From Nautilus pompilius (lineage: Eukaryota; Mollusca; Cephalopoda; Nautilida; Nautilidae), in assembly GCA_018389105.1 (NCBI GenBank), contig JACATO010001703.1, forward strand, positions 1 to 64,000: DNA of 64,000 nt, written 5' to 3'. The translations under genes were made by a program, and so were the position numbers. The notes beneath the pieces were generated by a model. It was not told where the DNA came from, did not search any database, and worked only from the letters and a program-made list of their open reading frames with translations. Shown here in pieces: positions 51,943 to 63,208 of this stretch. Position 1 is the stretch's first letter. The number at the start of each line of letters is the position of its first letter.

Positions 51943-53024
51943 CTCTGATATTCATGTACTTTAAGAAAATAAATGTTTCAAAACGTAGCAATACAAAATG
52001 CAATGACGATGCGATGACGAATGTAAGTTTGACAAATAACAGCATATTTCATTTACTTTGTTAGATTAAAATATATATTTAGATGGCAAAGCAATTGAGG
52101 CTATACTTTGTCCGGGTAAAGCAAAAATTATGAAAGAATTGATCTTTTATTAAATTCTAGGAATTGAACCAATGTTGGTATAAAGACACAAACGAAATGC
52201 TTGAAGTTACCAATATAGGATTTAAAGCAAGACATAATAGTATAACAGACAAATCAAATTCTAGAGACCGATTTAATTTCTCTGTACCAATAACTCACAT
52301 CTTTGGATTTTGTGAAAACTATAACAGATGGTATATGGAGTAAAGAATTATATTTTTGAGAAAGCGAAATAATGATTTAATTTTTAGAGGAAACACAGTT
52401 GCGGTGGAAAAAATTAGTTTCTTGAAGATAGTGATTTATCTAATGAACAGAAACTGAAATTTCTTAAGAAACTTTTAAATAAAGTAAACTACAATATTAG
52501 TTATGCTAATAGACGATTTGATTGCACTTCTACACATTAATACTAGGTTTTATCGGAGTTTTATTATTTCAGCAAGAACAGAAAAGCTTAAAAATATTGG
52601 TAGGATTTCGAACTGCTAAAGATAATAGCTAAGGAGCAAATCCTTATATACTTATTAATTTTTAGTTACCAACGCTCATGTTGTTTTAAATAGCGGTAGA
52701 TATCTCACCCTTGATCTAAATCTAGATTTTAGAATATTTCATTTAAGCAAATTTTAATCAATTGAGTTACATCTGGTGAATTTTAATTACTTTACGCTCT
52801 GTTTTTGTTTAAGTAGAGAATCAAAAGACCAGAAAAGTGGTTTAGCTGATAAGTTGCTTTTAATTAAAATTGTCTTGCAAAATCTCAGTGTTTTGTAGTT
52901 TTTTTGTCAGACAGAGTTATGAAATGTACAGTCAGATGGTAATAAATTGAATGTTATGTTTTTTTAAAAAAATATTTATAAACGTTTTGTTAAATAAATG
53001 GAGCAATAAATTTCTTGTAGGTTT

Positions 53025-53400
53025 TCTTTAAGTGAACATCAAAAGCAAAAACGGGTAAAAGCTCTTGGAAAAGTTACTTTACGGTTGAAAAAAGGTCCAA
53101 TTACACCACCATATTCCTCTTCCTATTACGAGTAGACAAAGAATATTGTAGAGGTTTAATGGAATTTTTTTTTGAAGATCTACGAAGTGTTGTTCAAGAA
53201 TAAAACGTTGGTGGATCACTTTGAGCTACTTTCCCATCTCTGTTGAGTATCGGGGAAAGCAATTTTATCATTTTTAGATGCAGTAGCTGCAGGTTTTCTT
53301 GGAAGACCTACTCGCGCTGATGGACAATAAACTGCGCTAAAGATTTGTACTTTGATCGTAGTAGTAGCTCACATTTAAAATTTTTTTTTAAAAGGGGTTA
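53025..53400 (+). pseudogene. Relic of a small Polinton membrane-active-type protein
   Basis: Directly after the capsid relic, the plus strand at about 53,030-53,115 reads SEHQKQKRVKALGKVTLRLK, similar to the 'lTesQkkkixkAyknxxgvtIrL' start of the small adenovirus-pX/VI-like proteins encoded next to capsid genes in adintoviruses. The match is short, and position supports it as much as sequence does. Broken. Confidence 0.4.
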
Positions 53401-53579
53401 TTCATGTGGCGTAGTTGATATCGCAGTTGAAAATAGAGTGAAAAACAAAAAAATAAAACGCATCTGCTAAATGGCACCTGTAAGTATGGAAAGAAAAAAT
53501 CTAGATGTTTTGGAAACGGGTTAATACTTTGTACCTAATTTGCTATTTTAAAATGCGGTCCATAGATCTTTTGATATAT

Positions 53580-54110
53580 ATAAACTGTAAGATTTTTGTT
53601 TTCTTAGTTTTAATGTGATTTATCTATTTTAATTTTTAAACGCATATCTGCATTCATATATTAGTTGTTGAGAATTAGTTTATTTTTTCTTTAATATCTA
53701 TATAATTGTCTTCATGTTGTTTTTCTTTATTTAATTTTTCTTCCCTATTTTTTTTAGATTAACTTTTGCTTGATCTTTAATTTCTAAACATTTTAATATT
53801 ATATTTCTAATCTCCTCAAATTTATCAGTGATTTTATTTCTCCATCTCTTTACTTTTGGATATTTTATTTTCATTAAGTTCCTAAAAGCAGCCCATCTAA
53901 ATCTATTTTTACAAGCATTTTAATTTTTAAATGATAGTTAGAACTAGCAATAAATGCGTTAAGAAAAGACTTAAGTTTATCATCCTTTCTTCTTTTATTT
54001 CTATTGACTTTATGGTAAAATTATCTCTTCTTAAATCTTCCATATGCTTATATATTATTGATTTTTTTAAATGCTGTGTAATTTTCGTTTCTTCTTGAGA
54101 TTTAAATGTT
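53580..54110 (-). other. Unassigned decayed frame inside the fossil element
   Basis: The minus strand has a Lys/Ile-rich open patch (about 53,875-53,730) of the same base composition as the fossil element. It could be one of the unassigned Polinton genes. I do not recognise it. Confidence 0.2.
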
Positions 54111-56814
54111 TAACCTAAATAAAACAGTTAAATAGTTTTGATAAAATAATTCATACACCTTTTAAAGCTTTGTCCATTTATTGACATCAAGTTTTATTCA
54201 AAACATTATAATTTAAAAGGAAAGTCTTCTAAAGATCTTTGATATAGAAAAACATGGTAAAAGATTTTAAATACTTTAAAGAACTTTATGCGAGATACTT
54301 TTCTCAATAAACCTAATAAAATAGAATGTTGTTTTAAATTTAGATTCAGTTAAATTCATGGTTCACACTTTAATTGTTGGTGTAAAGATAATAGAAATAT
54401 GTATGATTTTGATTTTTGTTGGCGTGCTTCTAATTTTTTAATATAAAGATTTTGATTTAGTTAGTAGTTTCTTTGATAAAAATATTTTTCATCACATATT
54501 CTAAACTAAAAGAAAGTGTTATTTGTGTAATTTATGTCAAACATTTTGGACTAAACACGCTAAAAATATTTTACAGAATTAAAAGTTGCGAACAAATACA
54601 AATTTTAAAGGTTTATTTTAAACTTATTGAATAAATTATTTAAAAGTTATAGGTTAAATTAAACTTTTAGATAATATAAATGGTCATAATGTAGATGGAA
54701 AATATATTGTTATTCTTTCTAAGTAAATAAATAAATCAAATTTAATTATTTTCGTTAAATGATTTAAAATTATGTATAGTAAATAAAAGTGAAAAGGAAA
54801 AACAATTAAATTTATTAATTTGTATATTTGGTTTAACATCTTCTATAATAACTGTATTAACAAACAAATTGAACATACAAAAGAGAAAAATATAAGAATC
54901 GTTTAAAATTAAATAAACCTAGTTTAATCTAGATTAAATAATTTAATTTAATGTTATAACTAAAAAAAAAACAAAAAAATATTTTTAACAAATAATTGAA
55001 TTTTGTACATAATCACTCAAAGCTGCATTCGAAATCATCGAATTTGCCTGTGTATTCACCATAGTTTCTATTCAATTTTAAGTATTAAATGAGTTTAAAT
55101 AGGTTTTAATTTACTAGTTTAAACGAATCAAAATTTTTTTAAGAAAAAAGAACTGGTTAAAGTATAATGGCTGGAAATTTGAATTAGATAATCATAGAAT
55201 TATAGATATTGACCCCGTTAATTTTAATTTTGAGGTTCACATTCATGTAGATAATTAAGTCCATCAGATAAATATATTTTGGATAGAATGTGATTTTTGG
55301 AAGTAATCCTGTCATTAATTAAAGTAAGTTTTATGCTTTTGACGAAAATAATAATAAAACTTTAATAATGTAGTTGTATTTCATGTTTTATCACATTCTT
55401 TACATTCAACTAATTATAATGGAAATAAATTAATAAATAGAAATGAGACCACAGTAGTTCATACACCAAATAATATAAATGAAAAAATAAAAATAACATT
55501 TTCATCGGTAAGAGTTTATGTAAAAACAGACACTTGGATTCAGTTAGAATTTTTGGTATAAAATTAAATGTTTTAACGATACAGTAAAAATTAAAGAATA
55601 GACATTGTCTTGCACAAAATAGTTATAGGTTTTATGCGTAAGATAAGATAGATTATGATGGATTTAAACTGAAAAGAAAACATAATTCTAACTAATGCAA
55701 ATTTAATCATTAATGCATGAGCGGCTAAAGAATGTTGCTTTAAAAGACTTAGTAAGAAATATAAATCTAAACAGTAAAAAATTACAAATTTAATTGCGCC
55801 GATATCTGGATCAGACGATGAAAATAAAACTTATAATAATAATAATTTTCTGGATCAATTAACGAAACATGCAAGACACTTCAGAATTGATATGAAAAAA
55901 TGTATTACAGATATTGAATCACCATTAACTCGCAATATAAATCATAATTATTATGCATCCTAGTACGAGGTTTAAAATTTTAAAGAGTAATACATAGATT
56001 TTCTAGAATAGTGGTACTAAATCAATTAAAAATGTGAGTTGGGAAATTTACCAACAGTTACAGTAGTGTGTGCACATAACTCTGTAGGGCAGGGTAAGTT
56101 AAATCATAACCACTGGATAGGTAGAAGCCAAAACGAAACAAATCACATGGGTTATAAACATTCAAAACTATTGAAAAAGCTCAGAGAAATTAAAAACCAC
56201 TTAATTCTTTTAATATTAATATATTAAACAAAAATGACGGTTTTAGATTGTTTATATCTGAAATCTTTATTTTTTTATTTTTAAGGAACAGAAATTCCCT
56301 ACTTAAAGTTGTATTATTTTATTTTCTAGTAAAAGTTCTATGCTGTTTAGCAAACATTTTTCGAATACTAATAATTACCCCCCACGATGTGCTTCGTGAC
56401 GTCATTAATTTTGATTATCCTGTAATAAAACTTTTCCTTTGTTAATTCATTTTCTTAAATTTAATTATAAATCTGGAAAATAATTTCATCAAAGGGTTAG
56501 CAATCCGTTTAAGTTTTATTTTCAATGAAAATTCAAACTTTTATTATGCAAAGAGAGAAATTCTTCAGGATATCATACCATGTTACTCCGCATACACTTG
56601 CACCCCAGATATACTCGCCTGCAGGTATATCCGGATTAATTTTTTTAGAAAATGAAAACACTTCGATTTATTTGATTTGATTTATTTATATTTACATCTT
56701 CGAAAATATTCATTTAACATTTGAGCATTTTCATTTGGCTTTCATTGGCTTTCTGGGTCCTGTCACTTGACATGCGATTGGATCTTCTAGCCCCCTACGC
56801 CGCTTATTCTCCCT

Positions 56815-57008
56815 TCTTCCCGTAACTTTCTTGGAACGTGGCCAATAATTTGGTCATTCCTCAAAACACATACTGCATATTTGTTGTGAGGATTTTCGGG
56901 TTCTCTTCGTGTTTCACCGATGACTGGATTCCAAGAACATTGGTAAATGTGGTGACCGGTAACAAAACTATCAAACTGAAATGTTTGGGGCGACGGTCTT
57001 GGCATCAT
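56815..57008 (-). pseudogene. HIRAN-like domain fragment
   Basis: The minus strand from 57,008 reads MMPRPSPQTFQFDSFVTGHH, then IYQCSWNPVIGE, REPENPHNKYAV and IIGHVPRKL. This matches HIRAN-type domains, which bind DNA ends in SWI/SNF helicases such as HLTF. It also matches stand-alone HIRAN-like proteins that are multicopy in many marine invertebrates ('G.HVYQ.VW.P.iGE...REP.N..D.yAVaV......vGHVPr'). The match stops after PRKL, at the expected end of the conserved core, and the frame then ends at 56,787. With no recognised partner exon it is either one exon of a repetitive HIRAN gene family or a transposon-carried fragment. Confidence 0.55.
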
Positions 57009-57148
57009 GCCATTTTCCGTAATGTTTTTAGAGGAAAAGGTATTTACTTTACCTTAAAACCGGGTTGCATGTTTTTGCGATTGTCTATCGAGTGATTGGA
57101 TAAAGCTTTTTTCCTTCCTTAAATCAATGAATGCTCATTCAATAACCA

Positions 57149-57499
57149 GACGACATTATTGAAGAATTCGATGAATGTCTTCGAGAAATAAGGGAGATCA
57201 ACGATGATGAACTGTCGCATCAAAGCGACGATGAGGAGGACGGAGATGATAACTCTAATGGTGATGGTGAAGAAGGGGACAATGACAATGACGACTTGCC
57301 AGATGATGACTGTGAGGAAGGGGACATAAACCAAATCAGAACGCAATCATATTTTGTTTTACTTTATCTTACTTACAATTACTTTTTTGCACATTTCGCG
57401 TTTAACTGCTACGTTTATTTTTCAATATTATGGCAAATTGAGGTGACCCTCGCATGCCAGTGTATGCGGGTCGTAATTTCGCTTTCTGAAATCTTTTAA
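57149..57499 (+). CDS. Acidic open frame, unidentified
   Basis: An uninterrupted frame begins after a possible acceptor (ATAACCAG at about 57,148) with DIIEEFDECLREIREIN, followed by a stretch of Asp/Glu/Asn/Gly to about residue 60 and then a hydrophobic, aromatic-rich tail to a TAA at 57,497-57,499. Acidic N-terminal stretches like this occur in piggyBac-type transposases and many nuclear proteins, so the domain does not identify it. No upstream ATG in frame is visible, so if real it is an internal or terminal exon. Opposite strand to the HIRAN-like fragment. Confidence 0.25.
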   Translation, partial: DDIIEEFDECLREIREINDDELSHQSDDEEDGDDNSNGDGEEGDNDNDDLPDDDCEEGDINQIRTQSYFVLLYLTYNYFFAHFAFNCYVYFSILWQIEVTLACQCMRVVISLSEIF

Positions 57500-57559
57500 A
57501 TGGGAATAATTCGGCTTACACTCGCATGCGAGTGTATGCGGGATAGCACGGTATGATTC

Positions 57560-58399
57560 TGGTTCTAAAATTTCAGGCGATAACAACATGCAAGTAATCA
57601 AACTTCTCCGCCCTCTTTGGCTAAAATAAAAGCACGCTGTAGTCATTGATCAGGCTTGCTGACTTGACTCTAGGAATTCGCTCGATCGGCATTGCTAATT
57701 AGGTGAGTCCGAAGTCTCCTTGCTAGGAGAGCGATCGTTTGAACGACCCTCGATTTCGGGTCGGGGGTCCAGATCGTTGCAGCTACAGAAGCATCATAGG
57801 GCTTAATGGTTTTAGCTAAAAGAATAAACTTTTTTTTTATTCATAAAAATCTTTTAAAGGGAAAACGAATGTCAGTTTATCAATGGCAGTCAATATGTAT
57901 CCCTTTTAAAGTTTAGATTACTACTTCTGAGCCAGGGGAGGTTACATTGATTTCTATAAAACCCTACTACTAGTCGAGGACCACAAACCGAACGTGAGAG
58001 TGCTTTTCACTGACAGCTATTTTAAAGAAACTGGCTCCCGGCAGTATAATGGGAACAGTGATTTCGCCTTTGTTCCCTTGTTTTACGCCTACGGGTGTGT
58101 CAATATGATAATAAAACACTTTTGGCTGGTGAACAACTGAAGCTGGCGAATTTCAAACAAACATTCCCGAGAATTGGACGTAAGTCAGATCGAAAACAAA
58201 GGGGAAGAAACAGACCGACTGGACGAATACTTTATCTCCGACCGCTCCAAAGTATCCGAAAGACTATTACAAGGCATTAAGTACAACAGTGTTAGGGATC
58301 TACGTAATTGCAGTGTAAAGATGATGCGTTCTGTTTACCCGACCAATGATTTAACCTGACGCTGTCTTCTGTAGGCGCAAAAAGTGTATAGATCCCCAG
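57560..58399. other. Stretch without a recognised gene
   Basis: Frames at about 57,960-58,130 (plus strand, with VRVLFTDSYFKETGS) and 58,174-58,359 (with DRLDEYFISDRSKVSE) are open and less biased than noise, but I do not recognise them. They may be remnants of the neighbouring transposon. Confidence 0.25.
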
Positions 58400-58442
58400 C
58401 AGAGAGAGAGAGAGAGAGAGATGACGTCGATACAGAGAATAC

Positions 58443-58494
<52 letters not shown>

Positions 58495-58540
58495 AGATAG
58501 AGAGAGAGAGAGAGAGGAGAGCGAAGAGAGAGAGAGGTAT
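58400..58540. repeat. (GA)n array with one CRE-type junction
   Basis: GA tracts with GATGACGTCGATACAGAGAA near 58,421, the same junction as the other arrays with one or two changes. Confidence 0.9.
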
Positions 58541-61500
58541 GGGGGGCATAAAACTTCCCAGTTATAATTAATGAGGTAGAACTTATATTTTTTAATATAT
58601 GCATTATGGGTTTCGTCCTGCATTAGTAGTAATTCTACCATTGGCCAAAACAAGTAAAAACTTGCCGCTTTTCGCTAATTCAACGAAATTAACAGTTTAA
58701 AAACTCGAGCACAACTCGATCGTACAGATTACCTCCCACGCGCTGCAAGTTGCATATTTGCGCACGGAAGGAAGCACGCATTTTGTAAGGCCAACAGCTA
58801 ACTGTTTGTTTGATTCTAGACGCAGCCTGGGAAGCGGTTCGCTGTAATGTCATTGTATGACCTTTGAAATACAAGAAAGGCCTCGCAGTTTCGACACTGT
58901 TGGTCTTTAGAGCCTCGCTCTCAGCCCTGGACAACCGGCAAGCTCGCGTAAAGCAGAAGTCCCAGAAACCCTTCCTTATACTCACACGGGGGGGGGGGAG
59001 ACAAAAAAAAAAAAAAACAACACAAATAATTTGGAAAATATCTCTTTAAATGAAAAGGTTATATCTCATGTTTTCGTCGATGACAATCAAGGATTTTAAG
59101 TATCGCCTCAAAACAAATAAAAATAAGAATCTCGGTACCCACGTCAAAAGATTCTATTATTTTTTTTAGCATTTCAACGAATGATCAAAGTCGTTTCCTG
59201 CTTTGGTTTGTCTCGATCATTGTACGTAATGAATCCAAAACCAGATTTCTCTGTAAGAAATTTACATTGAGAGCACTGAGTAGTATGACAGACATGATTC
59301 ATGCTTCGTTCTCGGAATTTTAGAACTTCCGGGAGACTAATACGATGAAACAACAACAAAAAAAACACGGTTGTAGCAGACATGCAAGTGATTCCGCAAG
59401 AAATGTACTCTGTCCTGGATCAATTTTACAAATGCTGAGAATAATTCTATGTTGATAAATAATAGCAATGCGGATTCAGATAAACTAATAATTATCATAG
59501 TTATTTTCGTTGGTTTTCCTTTTGCGTGTGTTATCCAATATTCATGCGCGAGTGTGTGCTAAATATAATACAAAAATATCTAATATACATTTTGAATCTC
59601 AGAATTTGAAAACATCACAGGCAAATAAATAAATGAATATTATTCATTTTTCATAACGGCGGATAATTATACTTTTTTTTTTCAAATTATCAGTAATTTT
59701 TGGAAATTGTTAGCGCTTATAAGGCAATAAACGAGAATCATCGATAAATTAAAAATATTAAAGAGTAGGGTTTTTTTTTTAATTCTCATGAATAATTAAA
59801 TGAAAAGCGATTTTCTTATCAGAATCTCGTGTAATCACTGGGCACCTTGATTTGATTTCGTGAATATGCCAAACCGCCACCTGGCGGCTAACGAAGCATC
59901 AAGAGAAATTTATCAAAGAGTTAAGGTCACCACTTCATTAACCACGGCGCCACATTCACGATTTTAAACTACTGGGATTCCATGGTATATATATATAGAA
60001 AATTAAATGCTACATCTACGTAACGTTATTATCGTCTTTCTTAATAATAAACGATAAATCCAGGAAATGCAGTTCACAAAATTCCTCAGAGTCTAATAGT
60101 TGATAGGCAGATAGGAATACTGTGTTATTTAAAAGCGAGCGATTCGACGGAAGGGGCTAATTTTCGAAGTGTAGCTTCGCGATTTTTCCATAGGTAAAAT
60201 ACGCAAATTGTAGGCTGATGAGGGAAGAGAAAAAGGGGGGGGAAATGGTACACGATTAGAAAGCATTACTCTCAAATGCTGTTCATTTAAGATAACTGCC
60301 TAGCAACAAAGCAGCTGAGGAACATGCCATAGTTACAGTCGGTTTTTAACACGGAATCATGAGGAATTTGAGAAGGTTCTGAAAATCGACTGTAAATAAT
60401 GCGACAGAGAAATCGGAGGAGGGGTTCAGAAAACTGGTTGTGATCAGAAGTCGATTACATCAACCGAGATTCGAACAATAGCCACAAAGACGGGAAAATC
60501 TTCCGCTCAACGGAAGAGAAACCGGTCGATTGAGGCGCCTAATGGCAGCATTTCTCCTGGAGGCAGTTCTGATTTTAGCCTGATGTTCTTCGTCACGTGA
60601 AAGAAAAAAACAAACCGTTAAAAGACAGACATGAAGATTGGCATTATCCACTGTTCTTGTGTGTGGAACCTTTCCCCAGAGGATACCCTAAACTTGTCGT
60701 CAACTGTTAGTGTGATTTATATCTATGAATAAATTTTCATACTTTCGCGCTCCTTATTAATTTATTTAAACTTTAAAAAATGCTTCACCTAAAAATTACT
60801 TTACTTGGGCTCCAAATGGGATAAGCTGTGCAGACGCCAGGTCTCCCGATATATCAGTTAGAAAATGACTATAGTCAGCTGTGATCTGGTTAGAGGGCAT
60901 CTAGTGCGAGACCATCGGGGTATCAGTGGAGAATACATTTCTAGGTTCCAGTAATCCACAGCTTGAATGCTTCACCTGGGATTGGAGAAACGTGACCGGC
61001 GCATGATATTACAGTTTACGAGGCTATATGTGGAGGCGGGAGCGTCATGGTATGAGTTTCCTCCTGATATGGAGGAAAGTGCAGAATTGGTATTTGTCAA
61101 GGGACTTCCTTTCTGCGAACAGGCATACTGGGATCGATTTCTCATATTTTTACGCCACAACTCTCAAGTCACCACAGTCTGGAAGGAAAACCAAAACAAT
61201 CAATCTCTTTCCTGGGTACCGCAAAGACTTCATATTAAACCGATCGTACAGTATACTGTGGCGGTGTGCTAAGTATCTTTAGTGCCTTAAATTTGTTGTA
61301 GTAGCGGCGGCAGCTCATGATTTTGTCACCGAAGAATCATGGAAAACTTCACTATTTCACCAAAATCCCGCCTAGCAATATTAAGACTTTTCTAGTTATG
61401 ACATCACAAGCCGCCGACGCCGTCACCACTACCGTATTATAAGACCCACACATAGCTGGCACGCTGCTTAGAACACCATACTTTTACCTTAAATTTTATT

Positions 61501-62326
61501 ATTTACCATCTTCTGTGTCATATCTAGGATTTTAATTTTATTACTTTGGCTTTTTTTTAAAAAAAAAGACCCCTTTAAAGATGTAATTTAAACAACCATA
61601 AAAATGCTTAATGGTTGAAACTGAATCGCAAAAGAGACAAACACAAGCGCTTGGATGCAGCGAAGATGAAAAGAGAGAAGAAAAAATTATGAAAATTCGC
61701 AGTGAATGGATTGGGGGGAGTGGTGTGTGTGTGTGTGTGTGTGTGTGACGAGTGGGGGAAATGAGGAAACTGTCCCCCTGGTCCAATGTTTGTATAGCAT
61801 ACGCTGCTACGACTATTTACAATGGGGAACTTTTTCCAGATCCGCCACTCTCGACGTCGTGTACAATGCCCACGAACGTCTCACACGTGTACATCCCGCT
61901 GTATCCGATCTGCAGTCGCTGTCGGGTCCTTCCTAAAGCCTTAATAACTAGTGGGGTGTTCAATATCTATGACGAAAGTTCGCCCTGACGAAGCATGTTC
62001 GACTGTGTTTTTACAAGATAACCACTGGAGAGGAGAGAGACGTAAATCCCTATTGTTGAAGTTCTGTTATTGCTTTAGTTGTTGTGGAAGAAGTGATTTG
62101 GCGGATAATCATCTCTCCGCTGATGGTTACTCTCGCCAGAGCCGATATTCTTTGTTCGACCACAATAGTGTATTCCCGTTCACGTGGTACTGACATTTAA
62201 AGGCCTATACAAAATCTCGTAGTATCAGCTTCTGACGACTGATTGAATGGTCCTTTATTTTTACGGAATTACAAGTGATATTTTGGAAAATGACGAAGCT
62301 TATTGTATGTTTCTTTTCTTTTCTAG
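58541..62326. other. Probable intron or upstream DNA of the receptor gene
   Basis: No exon for TM1-TM2 of the receptor was found on the plus strand. The open frame at 60,967-61,272 has no known motif. (GT)n at 61,721-61,747. An A-run at 59,003-59,017. Confidence 0.35.
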
Positions 62327-62426
62327 GCTGGCCGTTCGGAGCGTTTCTTTGCAAAGCCACTCCGTATCTGCAGGGCGTTTCTGTCTGTGCGTCGGTGAAC
62401 ACCTTGGCCGCCATAGCCGTTGACAG
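62327..62426 (+). CDS. Internal exon of a rhodopsin-like neuropeptide receptor (TM3)
   Basis: A 100-nt exon lies between a pyrimidine-rich acceptor (TTCTTTTCTTTTCTAG) and a strong donor (GACAG|GTAAGA). It reads WPFGAFLCK, then [18 protein letters not shown] and AVDR. These are the hallmarks of class A GPCR TM3: Trp-x-Phe-Gly at the end of the first outer loop, the Cys that makes the disulfide to the second outer loop (Cys of LCK), and the Asp-Arg of the DRY motif that couples to G protein. The upstream junction is phase 1, and the downstream one phase 2, splitting the Arg codon of DR|Y, a common intron site in peptide receptors. The sequence is most like SIFamide/NPFF/trissin-type neuropeptide receptors. 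The exact ligand cannot be set from 33 residues. Other exons lie outside the window or in unrecognised parts. Confidence 0.88.
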
Positions 62427-63120
62427 GTAAGACAATACTTCGCTCCATATTTATGACACCTGTAATTTTAGCGATCTCACGTGTACTGACGGACCTGTAG
62501 TTTTTGGCGTTTTTCTGGTTAATGTAAAGTGAAAAAAAAAAGAAAATCATATTTTGCTAACCTTTACTTGCACGGCTTCATACAGCCTTTGATCCTCCGC
62601 TTAATTTAATTGAGACAGGTGAGCCGTAGTTTATTAATGTTCACGGTTTCTGCGATCTGAACAGGTGCCGCGTGTATGCTGCTCGTCACGGTCGCTTGAA
62701 CAGTCCGACAACCGCCATCTTTGCTTCTCCCCCCCCTAATATAGCAAATAAGGACCTGGAAGAGAGCAGTGAACAATGAAGTTACTGAAACAGGGATGGA
62801 AAACGGGGCAGAATTCGAACAGACCGCGTCGGGCTTCGCATAATAATTGTCCCCTTTTTTCTGCTGCGATTACCGGAAGCTATTGCAAATCAGTGGCTGC
62901 GGGGTGTAAAGAAGGGCAACCGACGAGGTGCAGGTCTGGAACCAACTCTTGGGATTGACGTTGGCTCGCCCAGAACAGAGTGGCGTCCGGCCCTGACGAC
63001 GGCAGGCGACGAGGAAGCTCTGGAGCGAGGCTCCCCTACCGTCTACTGGGTCTTGCCTGGGTCTCCTGTGGTTTAGAGCGGTTCGTAAATTTGCGATGAA
63101 GTAAAACTGCCCGATCTTTT
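62427..63120. other. Probable intron of the receptor gene
   Basis: Begins at the donor of the TM3 exon. No exon carrying the Y of DRY and TM4 was found. The stretch 62,870-63,060 looks repeat-derived from its composition, but no family is recognised. Confidence 0.4.
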
Positions 63121-63208
63121 GGGAATCTAACAGGTTTTAACACCTGGCCGAATATATCAGACTGATGGAACATTCTGGTCGTTGCTCTAACCACTGAGCT
63201 ACTGAAAA
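63121..63208 (-). mobile_element. tRNA-like SINE head
   Basis: The minus strand from about 63,206 reads TTTCAGTAGCTCAGTGGTTA then GAGCAACGACC, a near-perfect tRNA D-arm and A box. A B-box-like TTAGATTCCC follows at about 63,131-63,121. The spacing is slightly long for a tRNA and the T arm is poor, so a SINE head or decayed tRNA copy is preferred to a working tRNA gene. Confidence 0.4.

Larger units (their letters stand above)
51081..52965 (+). pseudogene. Polinton major capsid protein relic, interrupted by insertions
   Basis: Blocks along the plus strand follow the order of the adintovirus/Polinton double-jelly-roll capsid protein: an N-terminal YEFYESRTEID region (about 51,110), PITHIFGFCENYNR (about 52,290-52,330), VTNAHVVLNSGRYL (about 52,670-52,715) and a C-terminal part ending near 52,965. 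A stretch of roughly 700 bp from about 51,345 to 52,085 does not belong to the gene and carries a tRNA-like SINE head and another short repeat. The gene is broken many times over. Confidence 0.75.
46700..56500. mobile_element. Fossil Polinton/Maverick (adintovirus-like) element
   Basis: A block of about 10 kb, sharply more AT-rich than its surroundings, in which short conserved protein blocks identify Polinton genes: integrase and a Cys-motif/PLA2-like protein on the minus strand (left), and penton-like, major capsid and small membrane-active-type proteins on the plus strand (centre). This divergent layout fits the family. The DNA polymerase B is not recognised with confidence; the stretch 54,000-56,400 is where remnants might lie. 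All genes are broken many times over, and later short repeats have inserted, so it is an old, dead copy. Edges are set by base composition only; terminal inverted repeats were not found. Confidence 0.8.
56571..57560. mobile_element. Transposon-like patch with inverted AGTGTATGCGG motifs
   Basis: An AGTGTATGCGG-type motif followed after about 9 bp by GGTATGAT occurs on the minus strand at about 56,598-56,573 and on the plus strand at about 57,530-57,557, giving an inverted pair roughly 1 kb apart. A third, partial copy lies at 57,458-57,470. A TTAA sits at 56,636-56,639 beside CCGGATATACC. TTAA targets and CCxxG ends suggest a piggyBac-type element, but no transposase core (DDD) was found, and the CCGG end points away from the interval. 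It may be the facing ends of two elements. Confidence 0.35.

Noticed and set aside
54390-54720. Possible DNA polymerase B remnant in the fossil element
   Set aside because: Only faint Cys-motif-like and exonuclease-like words, not enough to name the gene.
60967-61272. 101-codon plus-strand frame
   Set aside because: No recognisable domain, no splice support and an antisense frame is also open. Left unannotated as a gene.
63121-63208. Functional tRNA gene
   Set aside because: A box is good, but spacing is long and the T arm is poor, so a SINE head or decayed copy fits better.
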